Positions 36,482-44,908 of a stretch of DNA of 64,000 bases are shown here, piece after piece. Each line of letters begins with the position of its first letter. Positions within the stretch are counted from its first letter, which is position 1. A model generated the notes under the pieces. That model did not search any database and had not been told where the DNA came from. It worked only from the letters and a program-made list of their open reading frames with translations. Source of the DNA: Paenibacillus senegalensis JC66 (GTDB lineage: Bacteria; Bacillota; Bacilli; Paenibacillales; NBRC-103111); assembly GCF_000285515.1 (NCBI RefSeq), contig NZ_HE610957.1:1665151-1729150 (forward strand), written 5' to 3'. A program made the position numbers and the translations under genes.

Positions 36482-37963
36482 TCATGCATAGTTTAGTTTC
36501 TTCTTCACTTTCTCCTCGCGGCTTCTGTTCTTAATAAAGAAAGATAGAAGCAAACTAATTAGGCCAACGATAATAATTACAAAATAGGCTTCATTAACAC
36601 CATGAATAGAAGCTGCCGTCAACAGAGCCTGCTCGGTTTGCCCTGCCGCTTCCCCGCTTGTTATGAGACTGTCAAGATGTTTATCGGAGCTGTTCGCCAT
36701 GACAGTCACCAACAGCGAAGTTCCTACGGCCCCGGCCACCTGCCTGATCGTATTCCAGATAGCCGAGCCATGAGCGCTGAGACTTGTTGGGATTTGATTC
36801 AATCCCGCCGTTTGAATCGGTGTAATGAGAAGAGCCATTCCAATGCGCCGGCCAGTAGACATAATTAGAAGAAAAGTATAACTGGTTGACTCGGTCAATA
36901 CAGCAAAAGGTACCGTTGTTGCAATCGTGATGACTAAACCAATGACCGTAATCCATTTTGCCCCGTACCGGTCAAAGAGCTTCCCGGCAACCGGACTGAG
37001 CAACCCCATCAAAACGGCCCCGGGCAGCATCATCAACCCGGATTCCATGGCCGTGTACCCTCTAGAATTCTGCAGATAAAGGGGCAGCAGGATCATATCC
37101 GCGTACATGATGATCGTAATTCCGACATTGATGATATTGTTCAGAGCAAATGTCCCGTATTTAAAGGTGCGCAAATCAAGAAAAGGATCGGCAGAAACCA
37201 GCTGCCGCCTGGTAAACAGGCCGAGACCGATGACACCGACCAGAAGAGAAAGGATGACCTCTGGACTGGACCAGCCGCTATTGCCGGCAGCACTGAAACC
37301 GTACAGCAAACCTGCGAAGCCGATAGTCGATAAGCTCGCGCTGACCATATCCACCTTCGCTTTGGACGTCTCCGATACATTTTTCAAATAAAAATGTCCG
37401 CTAATAATCACAATCACCACAAGAGGAATCAGACCATAAAACATAACCTGCCAAGGGAATAGATCCAGAACATAGCCAGCCAGAGTAGGGCCAACTGCAG
37501 GAGCAAACAGAATGGCAAAGGAGACCATTCCCATAATGGTTCCCCGCTTCGCAGGCGGATATAGCTTGAGAACAACGTTAAAGAGCAGCGGCATTATGAT
37601 GCCGGCGCCAGCTGCTTGGATTACCCGGCCAGCCAATAGTACGGGGAAGCTCGCGGCAACTGCGGCTACTACGGTACCCGCCAGGAAAAGAATCATGGAG
37701 CCCTGAAACAGCTGGCGAGTGGTAAATCGCTTCATTAGAAAAGCCGATATTGGAATCAACACGCCATTTACCAGCATATACCCTGTTGTCAGCCACTGTG
37801 CTGTTGCGGGTGAAATGGCAAGATCATTCATTAGTGCAGGAGTAGCCACGCTCATTACGGTCTGATTTAGCGCAGCAAGAAAAGTTCCCAAAATCAAAAT
37901 AAAGACAACGATTCCCTTTTTCGTTTCCGTGTTAGTATTATTCGTGGTTGCATCGTTATTCAA
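36482..37963 (-). CDS. DHA2 family MFS drug efflux transporter (EmrB/QacA type)
   Basis: Intact multidrug-type proton antiporter, 493 aa with 14 predicted helices. Helix 1 and motif D1 read FLAALNQTVMSVATPAL; motif C region is FAPAVGPTLAGYVLD. A short Asn/Thr-rich N-terminal tail and a Lys/Arg-rich C-terminal tail are cytosolic. It is divergent from a TetR-type gene across a spacer holding a long inverted repeat, so it is probably the repressor's target. Substrates unknown. Confidence 0.92.
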   Translation of the reverse strand: MNNDATTNNTNTETKKGIVVFILILGTFLAALNQTVMSVATPALMNDLAISPATAQWLTTGYMLVNGVLIPISAFLMKRFTTRQLFQGSMILFLAGTVVAAVAASFPVLLAGRVIQAAGAGIIMPLLFNVVLKLYPPAKRGTIMGMVSFAILFAPAVGPTLAGYVLDLFPWQVMFYGLIPLVVIVIISGHFYLKNVSETSKAKVDMVSASLSTIGFAGLLYGFSAAGNSGWSSPEVILSLLVGVIGLGLFTRRQLVSADPFLDLRTFKYGTFALNNIINVGITIIMYADMILLPLYLQNSRGYTAMESGLMMLPGAVLMGLLSPVAGKLFDRYGAKWITVIGLVITIATTVPFAVLTESTSYTFLLIMSTGRRIGMALLITPIQTAGLNQIPTSLSAHGSAIWNTIRQVAGAVGTSLLVTVMANSSDKHLDSLITSGEAAGQTEQALLTAASIHGVNEAYFVIIIVGLISLLLSFFIKNRSREEKVKKKLNYA

Positions 37964-37986
37964 TCTAACAGCATCCTCCCTGTCGC

Positions 37987-38034
37987 ATTATAATTTACAA
38001 AGTGTTGTATAATTGACAATGTATAAATTATAAT
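37987..38034. promoter_or_regulatory. Inverted repeat between MFS and TetR genes, candidate operator
   Basis: ATTATAATTTA (37987-37997) and TAAATTATAAT (38024-38034) are exact inverted copies 26 bp apart, in the very AT-rich divergent spacer. Position suggests the TetR-type protein binds here and controls both genes. The arms also contain TATAAT, so they may double as promoter parts. Confidence 0.5.
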
Positions 38035-38178
38035 TACAGTAAATCACGTTTCACAAGCAACAATTTTCAATTAGGTGTCAATTAATTAATAGATCCTTGC
38101 ACTATGATGATTATTTTTGAAATATGCGACATAATTGAGAAAATTGTAGTGTGGGTGAACGGAAAGAGGATAATGGTC

Positions 38179-38784
38179 ATGGAAAATAAAAGAGCACATA
38201 CAGACCTTCGCAAAATACGAACTCGCAAACTCATTAGAGATGCCTTTATTGAATTGCTTCAGGAAAGTGATGTTGAAAAAATAACGGTGCATCGGTTAGC
38301 AGAGCGGGCGACTATAAATCGCGTTACTTTTTATTTGCATTATCGCGACATCCCCGACATGGTGGAAAAGATGGCGGACGAAATGATCGAGGACATCAAC
38401 GCGGTTAATCAAAAATATAACAGCGAGGCGCAACGAACGGGTAATACAAGATGGGAAAGCCTGGTGAAATTGCTTGAGCATATAGCGGAGCATGGGGAAT
38501 TTTACAAAACCGTGCTTGGCCCTAATGGAATTCCCATTTTTAGAGAGCGTCTGCACAAATTATTTCGGGATCGAATCGTTTCGGCGGTTGACAGAACCGG
38601 AAGTGATTCCTTCGTGGAAAAAGCAGGCGTTAAAAAAGACATCTTGATCTGGTATGATACATCAGCCATAATAGGCACGATCATTTCCTGGCTGCAAAAC
38701 GACATGCCCTATACCCCGGCTTTTCTGGCGAAACAATTCGCCTTGCTGCATAACCGGACAGGGAATCAGCAACCGGACCTGTAA
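38179..38784 (+). CDS. TetR family transcriptional regulator
   Basis: Regulator of 201 aa. The N-terminal helix-turn-helix region is TRKLIRDAFIELLQESDVEKITVHRLAERATINRVTFYLHY, quoted here only by its ends (TRKLIRDAFIELL; INRVTFYLHY). AAAGAGGA lies 8 nt before ATG 38179, which I prefer over ATG 38173 and over upstream in-frame codons. It is divergent from the DHA2 efflux gene and likely represses it, released by a drug ligand. Confidence 0.88.
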   Translation: MENKRAHTDLRKIRTRKLIRDAFIELLQESDVEKITVHRLAERATINRVTFYLHYRDIPDMVEKMADEMIEDINAVNQKYNSEAQRTGNTRWESLVKLLEHIAEHGEFYKTVLGPNGIPIFRERLHKLFRDRIVSAVDRTGSDSFVEKAGVKKDILIWYDTSAIIGTIISWLQNDMPYTPAFLAKQFALLHNRTGNQQPDL

Positions 38785-38793
38785 AAAGGAATA

Positions 38794-38820
38794 GACCGGC
38801 TCATCGCGAACAGGCCGGTC
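38794..38820. terminator. Weak hairpin after the TetR gene
   Basis: GACCGGC and GCCGGTC pair over 7 bp with a 13-nt loop, between convergent genes; no T-run follows. Confidence 0.35.
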
Positions 38821-38948
38821 CAAGCGTCTTTATGATGGGACTATTTGCGATTCGCATGGCGGGTACGGGCTTCCCTATGCCTCTTGTAGCGAACAGCGGA
38901 CAACCATTGACAACAAGCTTTCAAGCAGTATTTTTGTCCCGTCTATCG

Positions 38949-39965
38949 TCATCGTGCTAGTAATTTTACAACATCGTCTATAATTTTCTCGTAAGCGATC
39001 AGGCCGCTTCCAAGCCAATACTCGTCATTTACTTCGTACACATGGCCTTGCTGCACAGCAGGTATGCTTTTCCAAATATTGCTTTCCGTCATCTCTTTCA
39101 TTCGTTCCGTGCCTTGTCCATAGGCATTGATCACGAAAATATAATCTGCATCCAATTCCGGAAGGATCTCCAGCGAAATATTCAAACTGTTCTCATCCTC
39201 CGCCAGCGGGGTCATGTCCATACCCAAATGCTGATTAATGACATAACCGCAAAAATAATTGCCGCCCATCAAACTGACTCCTCGGCTAGCAAAGCGGATG
39301 ATCGCCACTTTCTTGCCGGACGCGTTCTGCTCAATAGCCGCTTTAGCCTCGTTGACTTTCTGACGATAGGACTCCAGGGCTTGATTGACCTCATCCGTTT
39401 TCCCTATCAATTCACCCAATTTTTCGAGCGATTTCTCTACATCGCCAGCCGCATTGCTGAACACATAGGTCGGCGCAATCTTGGAATAATTTTCGTATAC
39501 GCCATTTTCGGCATAGTTGGCCGTATGCAGAATAATCAGGTCAGGTTCGTATGACAGCAGCTCCTCGGATGAAGGCATTCCGCCCGAGAAATCCATCTTT
39601 GGTATCCCCTGCAATTTATCCTCTAAATATCGATGACCTTGATTTCCATTCGACCACTGGGCTACAGGTTCAACACCGAGAGTGAGCAAGGCGTCCTCCA
39701 TGTAGGGGGCAAAAATTCTGACAGGCGCTTCCGGCACGACCACTTCATGACCGAGTTCATCTGTGAACACCCGATCTGCTTCCGGTTCGGCTTCTTCCTT
39801 ATTTACCGGCGCAGATTCAGAAGGCTCGGGAGCCTTTGACACGATTGCACCATCTGATTGCTTACTGTTCGTATCCGTTGGACCGGAACCGCACGCGGCA
39901 AGCAAGCCAATGCTAAGCAAGCTCAAGCCGAATAGAAACCTTACCGAACGAAATTTGTACGACAT
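38949..39965 (-). CDS. Iron-siderophore ABC transporter substrate-binding lipoprotein
   Basis: FepB/FhuD-type receptor, 338 aa, lipobox SIGLLAACGSG, then a Ser/Glu-rich linker and the domain start RVFTDELGHEVVVPEAPVRI. The fold pattern EELLSYEPDLIILHT and the long backbone helix are typical. It follows the AraC regulator gene and a Fur-box-like site lies just upstream, so it is iron-repressed. No permease or ATPase gene is adjacent, so it either shares a transporter coded elsewhere or is an orphan receptor. Confidence 0.9.
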   Translation of the reverse strand: MSYKFRSVRFLFGLSLLSIGLLAACGSGPTDTNSKQSDGAIVSKAPEPSESAPVNKEEAEPEADRVFTDELGHEVVVPEAPVRIFAPYMEDALLTLGVEPVAQWSNGNQGHRYLEDKLQGIPKMDFSGGMPSSEELLSYEPDLIILHTANYAENGVYENYSKIAPTYVFSNAAGDVEKSLEKLGELIGKTDEVNQALESYRQKVNEAKAAIEQNASGKKVAIIRFASRGVSLMGGNYFCGYVINQHLGMDMTPLAEDENSLNISLEILPELDADYIFVINAYGQGTERMKEMTESNIWKSIPAVQQGHVYEVNDEYWLGSGLIAYEKIIDDVVKLLAR

Positions 39966-39980
39966 CCATATATCCCCTCT

Positions 39981-39999
39981 CGATGATAATCATTCTCAG
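39981..39999. promoter_or_regulatory. Fur box upstream of the siderophore-binding protein
   Basis: CGATGATAATCATTCTCAG, a symmetric GATAAT-type element 16 bp before the start codon, close to the Fur consensus core ATAATCATT. Confidence 0.6.
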
Positions 40000-40008
40000 T
40001 AATAGAGA

Positions 40009-41241
40009 TTATATCGGATGCGCAATAGAGCCGCCATGCATTTTCTCCTTTTGTTGATTTGGATTATAGTTCATAAAGAAAAGCAGCAGTTCATCCAGCA
40101 TTCGGTCGATAGCCGTGGCGGAATATTCAAACCATGGATCGGAATGTATCGAATAAACACGCCCGTGCTTCACCGCCTTAAGCTTACCCCATAACTTGTT
40201 ATGCCGAAGCGATAGCCAGTATGCCCGCGATGCAGATTCAGGACATACTGCAATCAGAATACGATCCGGATCAAGCCGGGCCAGCTGTTCAAGCGATATC
40301 TCCGTATTATATAAAACCTCCGCTGCATAAGCGGGTGTTAGCTCTAAATCGTGAAATAATAAATCATACATTCCTTGATTGCAATACAGGTACAAAGCTT
40401 CGCCATAAAGACGGAGCACGGCAAATGAATCCGCACCCAGCACAGGGGCAAGCTGTTTACGGGCAAACTGAATTTTTTGTTCATAGCTATCAATCCAGAC
40501 CCTGCCCTGCTCCTCCCTCCCGAGGAACAACGCGATCTTGCGAAGCTGCTCCCGCCAATTCATCGTATGTACGGGAAGGAAGATAGACGGAGCCATATCC
40601 TCCAGCTTCTGTCTTACTTTTGCCGGCAGGTGCTCATCACCGACAATCCTATCCGGCCTTGATCTGACCCAGTCGCGCCAGTTGGCTTCGTGAAGCCCGT
40701 CAAATTCCAGACCTATCTCGATTTTTGAGCGATACGTGTAATAGTAATAAGGCGTCCATTTCGGATTCAAAGGAGCCGATACCGGAACAATCTGCAGGGC
40801 AAGCAATTGGCCCATAACCGGCGGCGAGCATGCCGCAACCCGTATTTTCCGCTTCTTGACATATTCGGACGGAGAAATTCCTACTTCTTTCTTGAATTTC
40901 CGGCTGAAGTAAAATTCATCGCTGTAGCCCACCTTATGGGCAATTTCTCGCATCCGGTAATCGGATTCGAGCAAATATCGTTTGGCCCGGTTGATTCGCA
41001 AATCTGTTAAATAATCAATGGCACTGTGACCAAAGGTTTTTTTGAATAAATATACGAAATACTTGGGACTAAGGTTCGCCATTTGAGCCAACTGCGCAAT
41101 AGAAAGAGGCTCATGATAATGATGCTCCATGTACTCTCGAATCTGCTTCAAGTCCGTCCTGGAAGTTGGATTCAGACATGTGAGCGAGCTTTGTTCATCT
41201 AAATGCAAGAACGCATTCCCCCTTAAAGACAGCGCACCCAT
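40009..41241 (-). CDS. AraC regulator fused to a siderophore-binding domain (Btr-like)
   Basis: About 410 aa. Two AraC helix-turn-helix motifs come first (LSIAQLAQMANLSPKYFVYLF; MREIAHKVGYSDEFYFSRKF, shown in part), then a FepB-like ligand domain (IRVAACSPPVMGQLLALQ to the end). B. subtilis Btr has the same order and activates a siderophore transporter when it binds the iron-siderophore, but has an extra N-terminal domain that is absent here. The reading frame stays open upstream through the Fur box, which cannot be coding; I therefore start at ATG 41241. TTG 41208, with AAGGGGG 9 nt upstream, is a good alternative. Likely activates the siderophore-binding gene just downstream. Confidence 0.85.
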   Translation of the reverse strand: MGALSLRGNAFLHLDEQSSLTCLNPTSRTDLKQIREYMEHHYHEPLSIAQLAQMANLSPKYFVYLFKKTFGHSAIDYLTDLRINRAKRYLLESDYRMREIAHKVGYSDEFYFSRKFKKEVGISPSEYVKKRKIRVAACSPPVMGQLLALQIVPVSAPLNPKWTPYYYYTYRSKIEIGLEFDGLHEANWRDWVRSRPDRIVGDEHLPAKVRQKLEDMAPSIFLPVHTMNWREQLRKIALFLGREEQGRVWIDSYEQKIQFARKQLAPVLGADSFAVLRLYGEALYLYCNQGMYDLLFHDLELTPAYAAEVLYNTEISLEQLARLDPDRILIAVCPESASRAYWLSLRHNKLWGKLKAVKHGRVYSIHSDPWFEYSATAIDRMLDELLLFFMNYNPNQQKEKMHGGSIAHPI

Positions 41242-41340
41242 CCTATCTTCAGTTATTGAGCTGTGAAAAATGAAGCGGGAGAGAATATAATCGGCACACG
41301 TCTTCCCTCCAAAACCTTTCTCAATATGGACAGTGATAGT

Positions 41341-41359
41341 GATAATGATTATCGTTATC
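41341..41359. promoter_or_regulatory. Fur box upstream of the Btr-like regulator
   Basis: GATAATGATTATCGTTATC, a near-perfect 19-bp Fur box; GATAGT just to its left and ATCATTAT to its right extend the hexamer pattern, suggesting overlapping sites. It places the regulator under iron control. Confidence 0.85.
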
Positions 41360-41515
41360 ATTATATTCCAATCGGCCGTAACCGTCAAAGCTTCCTATGC
41401 GGCTGCTTGTTTTCATAAAAGATATTTGAGAAAATTTTGCCCGAAAAACTTTAAATTCGTTTAAGCCAAAAAGGACTAGTGATTGTCTAATAGATAAAAA
41501 GCAAAGAAAGGTTGA

Positions 41516-42040
41516 ATTCCGATCATCCAGTTAGTAAAAAAAGCTCAGAACGGCGACCACAAAGCCTACATCGAACTTTTCCAGACCTATGAACCCGAAA
41601 TTTATCGCATGGCTTATTTGTATGTCAAGAACAAAAACGATGCGTTGGATGTGGTTCAGGAAGTTGCTTACCGTTCTTACAAGAACTTGGGCACTCTGGA
41701 AAATCCACAGTATTTCAAAACGTGGCTGATTAAAATTACAATCACCAGCGCCTTGAATGTACTGAAGCAAAAGAAAAGAATGATTCCAATGAAGCCGGAG
41801 TACGAACCGTTTATCGGCTCGCAAGAGGATATCAACATTCCTCTGTCACTATCGCTGCAGCAGCTGTTGGATGCACTAAACGAAGAAGAAAAAAGCGTAA
41901 TTCTTCTGAAATTTTATTACGACTACACCTTTAATGAAATAGCGAAAGTGCTTCAAATCCCTTTAGGAACGGCGAAATCAGTTTTATATCGGGCTTTGCA
42001 AAAGCTCCGAAAGCAAACAAAGGAGGCTGGAGATTTATGA
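41516..42040 (+). CDS. ECF sigma factor (SigV/SigW-like group), apparent ATT start
   Basis: Extracytoplasmic-function sigma factor, 174 aa. Region 2 is complete only if the upstream part is included (IIQLVKKAQNGDHKAYIELF, then IYRMAYLYVKNKNDALDVVQE); region 4 is FNEIAKVLQIPLGTAKSVLY. An in-frame TGA at 41513-41515 is followed at once by ATT (41516), CCG, ATC, ATC. There is no ATG, GTG or TTG in frame before ATG 41609, which would cut off 31 conserved residues. AGAAAGG at 41505-41511 is well placed for ATT 41516. Either a rare ATT/ATC start is used or the true start codon is mutated. It overlaps the next gene by 4 bp. Confidence 0.85.
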   Translation: MPIIQLVKKAQNGDHKAYIELFQTYEPEIYRMAYLYVKNKNDALDVVQEVAYRSYKNLGTLENPQYFKTWLIKITITSALNVLKQKKRMIPMKPEYEPFIGSQEDINIPLSLSLQQLLDALNEEEKSVILLKFYYDYTFNEIAKVLQIPLGTAKSVLYRALQKLRKQTKEAGDL

Positions 42041-43029
42041 GTAAGCAAATCAAACAATTATTGGACAAGATCGAGCTCCCCGGCGAATTGCATGAGCGAA
42101 GCAAATTGGGCGTAATGAAAGCGAAAGCGGAGATGGAGATGGAATGGAAGCCAAAGAGCAGAAGACCAATTAGACGATTGAGAAAAAGCTTCCTGGCTGC
42201 CGCCGCCGCGTGCCTGATTATTGGAGGGGCATGGATCATGACTGAAGGAGGCACGCGCATAGTAATTGCTGCACAAAATGCAGTTGAAACTTTAATCACT
42301 CAGATCTTCGGATCTAAGGAACAATTGAAAATGATGGACCCCCAAATTACCGAGGTCGATATTCAGCAAATTGAAGAAGATTTGCAAATCGCCAGGCAAG
42401 CCTTATCCGACCATGAATTTGTTCGTTATAAAGAGCTGTTCAGCGCGCTCCAGGATTATACTGAAAAAATCAACGGGGCAGCTGATGGCACAAAGGAAAT
42501 AAATCCTGACGTTTTGCCACCCGAAGAACAAAGGGATTACCAGGCTACAATAGAAGAAATTGAAAGCTTCAACGCCCAGATAGTTGAAAGAACGAAAATA
42601 ACCCTGGAGGAAGCCAGTCAGTTAGCAGGCTATCCCATCCGAAGGCCGAGCTATCTCCCAGATGGCCATCAATTAGTTGCGGAAGAAATTAATCCAAAAG
42701 AGATGTTTCGGTTTCGGGACTCCTCCCGCTCGTTTGTTGCTTTGGAATATAGAGATATGGAATACAGAAATGGGGAGTTTGGGTTCAGAACGGTTCAGCA
42801 GCCGATAAACGATGAAGAATTGGCCAAATGGGCATTCGACCGTATTGAGTCCTATACCGTGGACGGTTATCAGCTTGAATTTGCCCAATATAAGGATTCA
42901 AATGTGCAAGGAATGAGAATCCGCATTCCGGAAACCGACAGCAGCAAGTCATACGAGATTGTTATGATTGCGGATTTGCTGCCCAAAGAGGAGATGGAGC
43001 AAATCCTATTGTCCATGGTAAAAGAATGA
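42037..43029 (+). CDS. Probable membrane anti-sigma factor
   Basis: Single-pass protein of 330 aa: cytosolic N-terminal 45 residues (basic), one helix at about 50-66 (SFLAAAAACLIIGGAWI), then an extracellular domain rich in Glu and Gln. The C-terminal part, with TLEEASQLAGYPIRRPSYLP onward, resembles the DUF4367-like domains found in Firmicute anti-sigma proteins. The ATGA overlap with the sigma gene supports a sigma/anti-sigma pair. Release is expected on an envelope signal; the signal is unknown. Confidence 0.8.
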   Translation: MSKQIKQLLDKIELPGELHERSKLGVMKAKAEMEMEWKPKSRRPIRRLRKSFLAAAAACLIIGGAWIMTEGGTRIVIAAQNAVETLITQIFGSKEQLKMMDPQITEVDIQQIEEDLQIARQALSDHEFVRYKELFSALQDYTEKINGAADGTKEINPDVLPPEEQRDYQATIEEIESFNAQIVERTKITLEEASQLAGYPIRRPSYLPDGHQLVAEEINPKEMFRFRDSSRSFVALEYRDMEYRNGEFGFRTVQQPINDEELAKWAFDRIESYTVDGYQLEFAQYKDSNVQGMRIRIPETDSSKSYEIVMIADLLPKEEMEQILLSMVKE

Positions 43030-43037
43030 TTAATCAC

Positions 43038-43067
43038 TTAAGGCGGCCGTGTTTGCGGCCGCCTTAA
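43038..43067. terminator. Bidirectional terminator after the sigma operon
   Basis: TTAAGGCGGCCG and CGGCCGCCTTAA form a perfect 12-bp stem with loop TGTTTG between two convergent genes. Confidence 0.9.
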
Positions 43068-43078
43068 ATCATATCAAG

Positions 43079-44095
43079 TTACTTAAGCACAATATGATCG
43101 GATTGAATCGTGTCCATCAATTCAGTCAAATTCGTTGCTTCAAAGGGGTAACGGACACCTTTGATTTCATTTTTCAACACGATTTTGGCTAAGGCCACCG
43201 CCACCATAGCAGTCGTTTCATAGTCAGAAACTACGCTGACCCTCCTACAATTCACTTGCGGGCGTCCCTCTATCCGGCCGCTGGCTTCCACAGTCAAATA
43301 GGCTCTCTCGTTTTGGTTCGGGTTATGGATCACTATCTTTTCAAGAAGCCCTTTTCGATTGGCAAGCCACTTTAACAAACCGAGCTTTTTTAACAAACTG
43401 ATCTTCTTATTAAAAGAAGCTTCATTCCAGGCCGTCCAATAATGCAGATTGGACAGGTTCATGGCTTCAGATATACATCCTCGTTCCGCATGTTCAATTT
43501 TTCGAACCTCTCTCTCCAATCCGGAAGAACCAAATGCGATCTGACGGGCTTCTTTGAAGCCTGCTCTGCCCTCCACGTCTTGCGCCACAATGTGCAGCAT
43601 ATCGGAAACCCCGGTCGCACCTGCCTGCGCGTTGGTACTCTGGAGCAGCGCCACATTCACTTCTTCAAGTGCGTCCATCGCTTCTGCGGCTTCTTTCACC
43701 ATTAAACCAGACAGTCCAGGGAAGAAGCCGGCCATAACGATAGAGCCTATGTTTGGCGCATCCAATTGGCGTACTTTATTTACAAATGCCGCTTCAGTCG
43801 TAACATCCACACAAGCGATACCCCTCTCAATGCACGCTTGCTGCACAAGCGGCTCCTCCTGCTTCGCCACAACGATGACCGCGTTCACTCCGGCTAATGC
43901 TGAACGAATCGATTCTGGATTGCGCGCATCGGCTTGCCGGAATTCGGCGCCCGCAATCGACTCCGCGGTTTTGGTTCCGCGATCAGCCTTGTAATCACTC
44001 ACTATGATGTGAATCTCTTCCGGTATTCTTACCAATTCTTTGCACACCAATTGGCCAAGCATACCCGAAGCACCGATAACGAGAATAGTTAGCAT
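43079..44095 (-). CDS. Saccharopine dehydrogenase-like NAD(P)-binding protein
   Basis: Cytosolic protein of 338 aa with an N-terminal Rossmann fold (MLTILVIGASGMLGQLVCKEL) and a later catalytic-like half (GIACVDVTTEAAFV; AGFFPGLSGLMVKEAAEA), as in short saccharopine reductase-type proteins of bacteria with unknown substrate. ATG 44095 has AGGAGG 8 nt upstream. It has no obvious partner: a terminator separates it from the sigma operon, and the ABC operon upstream ends 67 bp away. Confidence 0.82.
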   Translation of the reverse strand: MLTILVIGASGMLGQLVCKELVRIPEEIHIIVSDYKADRGTKTAESIAGAEFRQADARNPESIRSALAGVNAVIVVAKQEEPLVQQACIERGIACVDVTTEAAFVNKVRQLDAPNIGSIVMAGFFPGLSGLMVKEAAEAMDALEEVNVALLQSTNAQAGATGVSDMLHIVAQDVEGRAGFKEARQIAFGSSGLEREVRKIEHAERGCISEAMNLSNLHYWTAWNEASFNKKISLLKKLGLLKWLANRKGLLEKIVIHNPNQNERAYLTVEASGRIEGRPQVNCRRVSVVSDYETTAMVAVALAKIVLKNEIKGVRYPFEATNLTELMDTIQSDHIVLK

Positions 44096-44161
44096 ACAAG
44101 CGTCCTCCTGATTAATGAGCAAAAAGTTCACCCAGCATTGTCATGATAATCCATAATATTC

Positions 44162-44896
44162 TCAAGTGATGATCTTTTTCTGAAAAGAGCGGCTTCCTAA
44201 TAAAAAGGCGGCTGCCAAGCTGATGCCGATCCATACATACAAGCTGAGCTCGTCAACCCGCGGAGCGAAAGGAGTCCCTTGCGGCATCATCGCATAAAAA
44301 GGCAGGACGAAAGGAAACCACATGCCGTACAGGGAATGAAGGCCGGATAGCACAATGTTGGGCAGTACACAAGCCACGTTGAGGCTAAACGCAATACCGA
44401 AGCTGCTCAAGCGGGAGGAAAACCATAATTGAAGCGCCGCTAACGGTAAAATACTGATCCAGCCGCTGAAGGCGCTGATTATCACCATCCCCAAGTCCAT
44501 ATTGCCTTCGACGCCAGTGAGGAAGCCTGTAACAACAGCAGCACCAATGAACGTTAATTGAATAACGGCTAGAATCATTGCAAGCATGATATATTTAGCG
44601 GCATACATTCGAGTCCGGGAGTAGGGCATGACCAACAACTGATTCCAGCCCCCCGACCTGTGCTCATATGAGCATAGAAGCGCAGCCAGGATCCCGGAGA
44701 ATAGCGGGAAGAAAAACATAGTATGGAAATTGTACACCACCATCAAAAAATGCGGCCAATTCGCAGCATAATACTCCTGCAGCATATCCAAATCACTGAT
44801 TCCCAAGGACATATTCACCAGCAAATCAACAGCGATCAAGAATGCGATCAGAATCCACTGCGTTTTCGCAGCTTCTGCAGCTATTAATTTTCTCAT
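44162..44896 (-). CDS. ABC-2 type permease, LanG/BcrB-like (second)
   Basis: Membrane subunit of 244 aa with six predicted helices (starts MRKLIAAEAAKTQWILIAFLI). Size and the pattern YEHRSGGWNQLLVMPYSRTRMYAAKY, given in part, match lantibiotic-immunity or bacitracin-type ABC exporters. It is the last gene of the five-gene operon and is paired with the permease before it, which ends 12 bp upstream. Confidence 0.82.
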   Translation of the reverse strand: MRKLIAAEAAKTQWILIAFLIAVDLLVNMSLGISDLDMLQEYYAANWPHFLMVVYNFHTMFFFPLFSGILAALLCSYEHRSGGWNQLLVMPYSRTRMYAAKYIMLAMILAVIQLTFIGAAVVTGFLTGVEGNMDLGMVIISAFSGWISILPLAALQLWFSSRLSSFGIAFSLNVACVLPNIVLSGLHSLYGMWFPFVLPFYAMMPQGTPFAPRVDELSLYVWIGISLAAAFLLGSRSFQKKIIT

Positions 44897-44908
44897 CTTT
44901 ACACCATC

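Noticed and set aside
41512-41532. TTG at 41512 as start of the ECF sigma factor
   Set aside because: It is in another frame and runs into TAG within a few codons; using it would need a frameshift.
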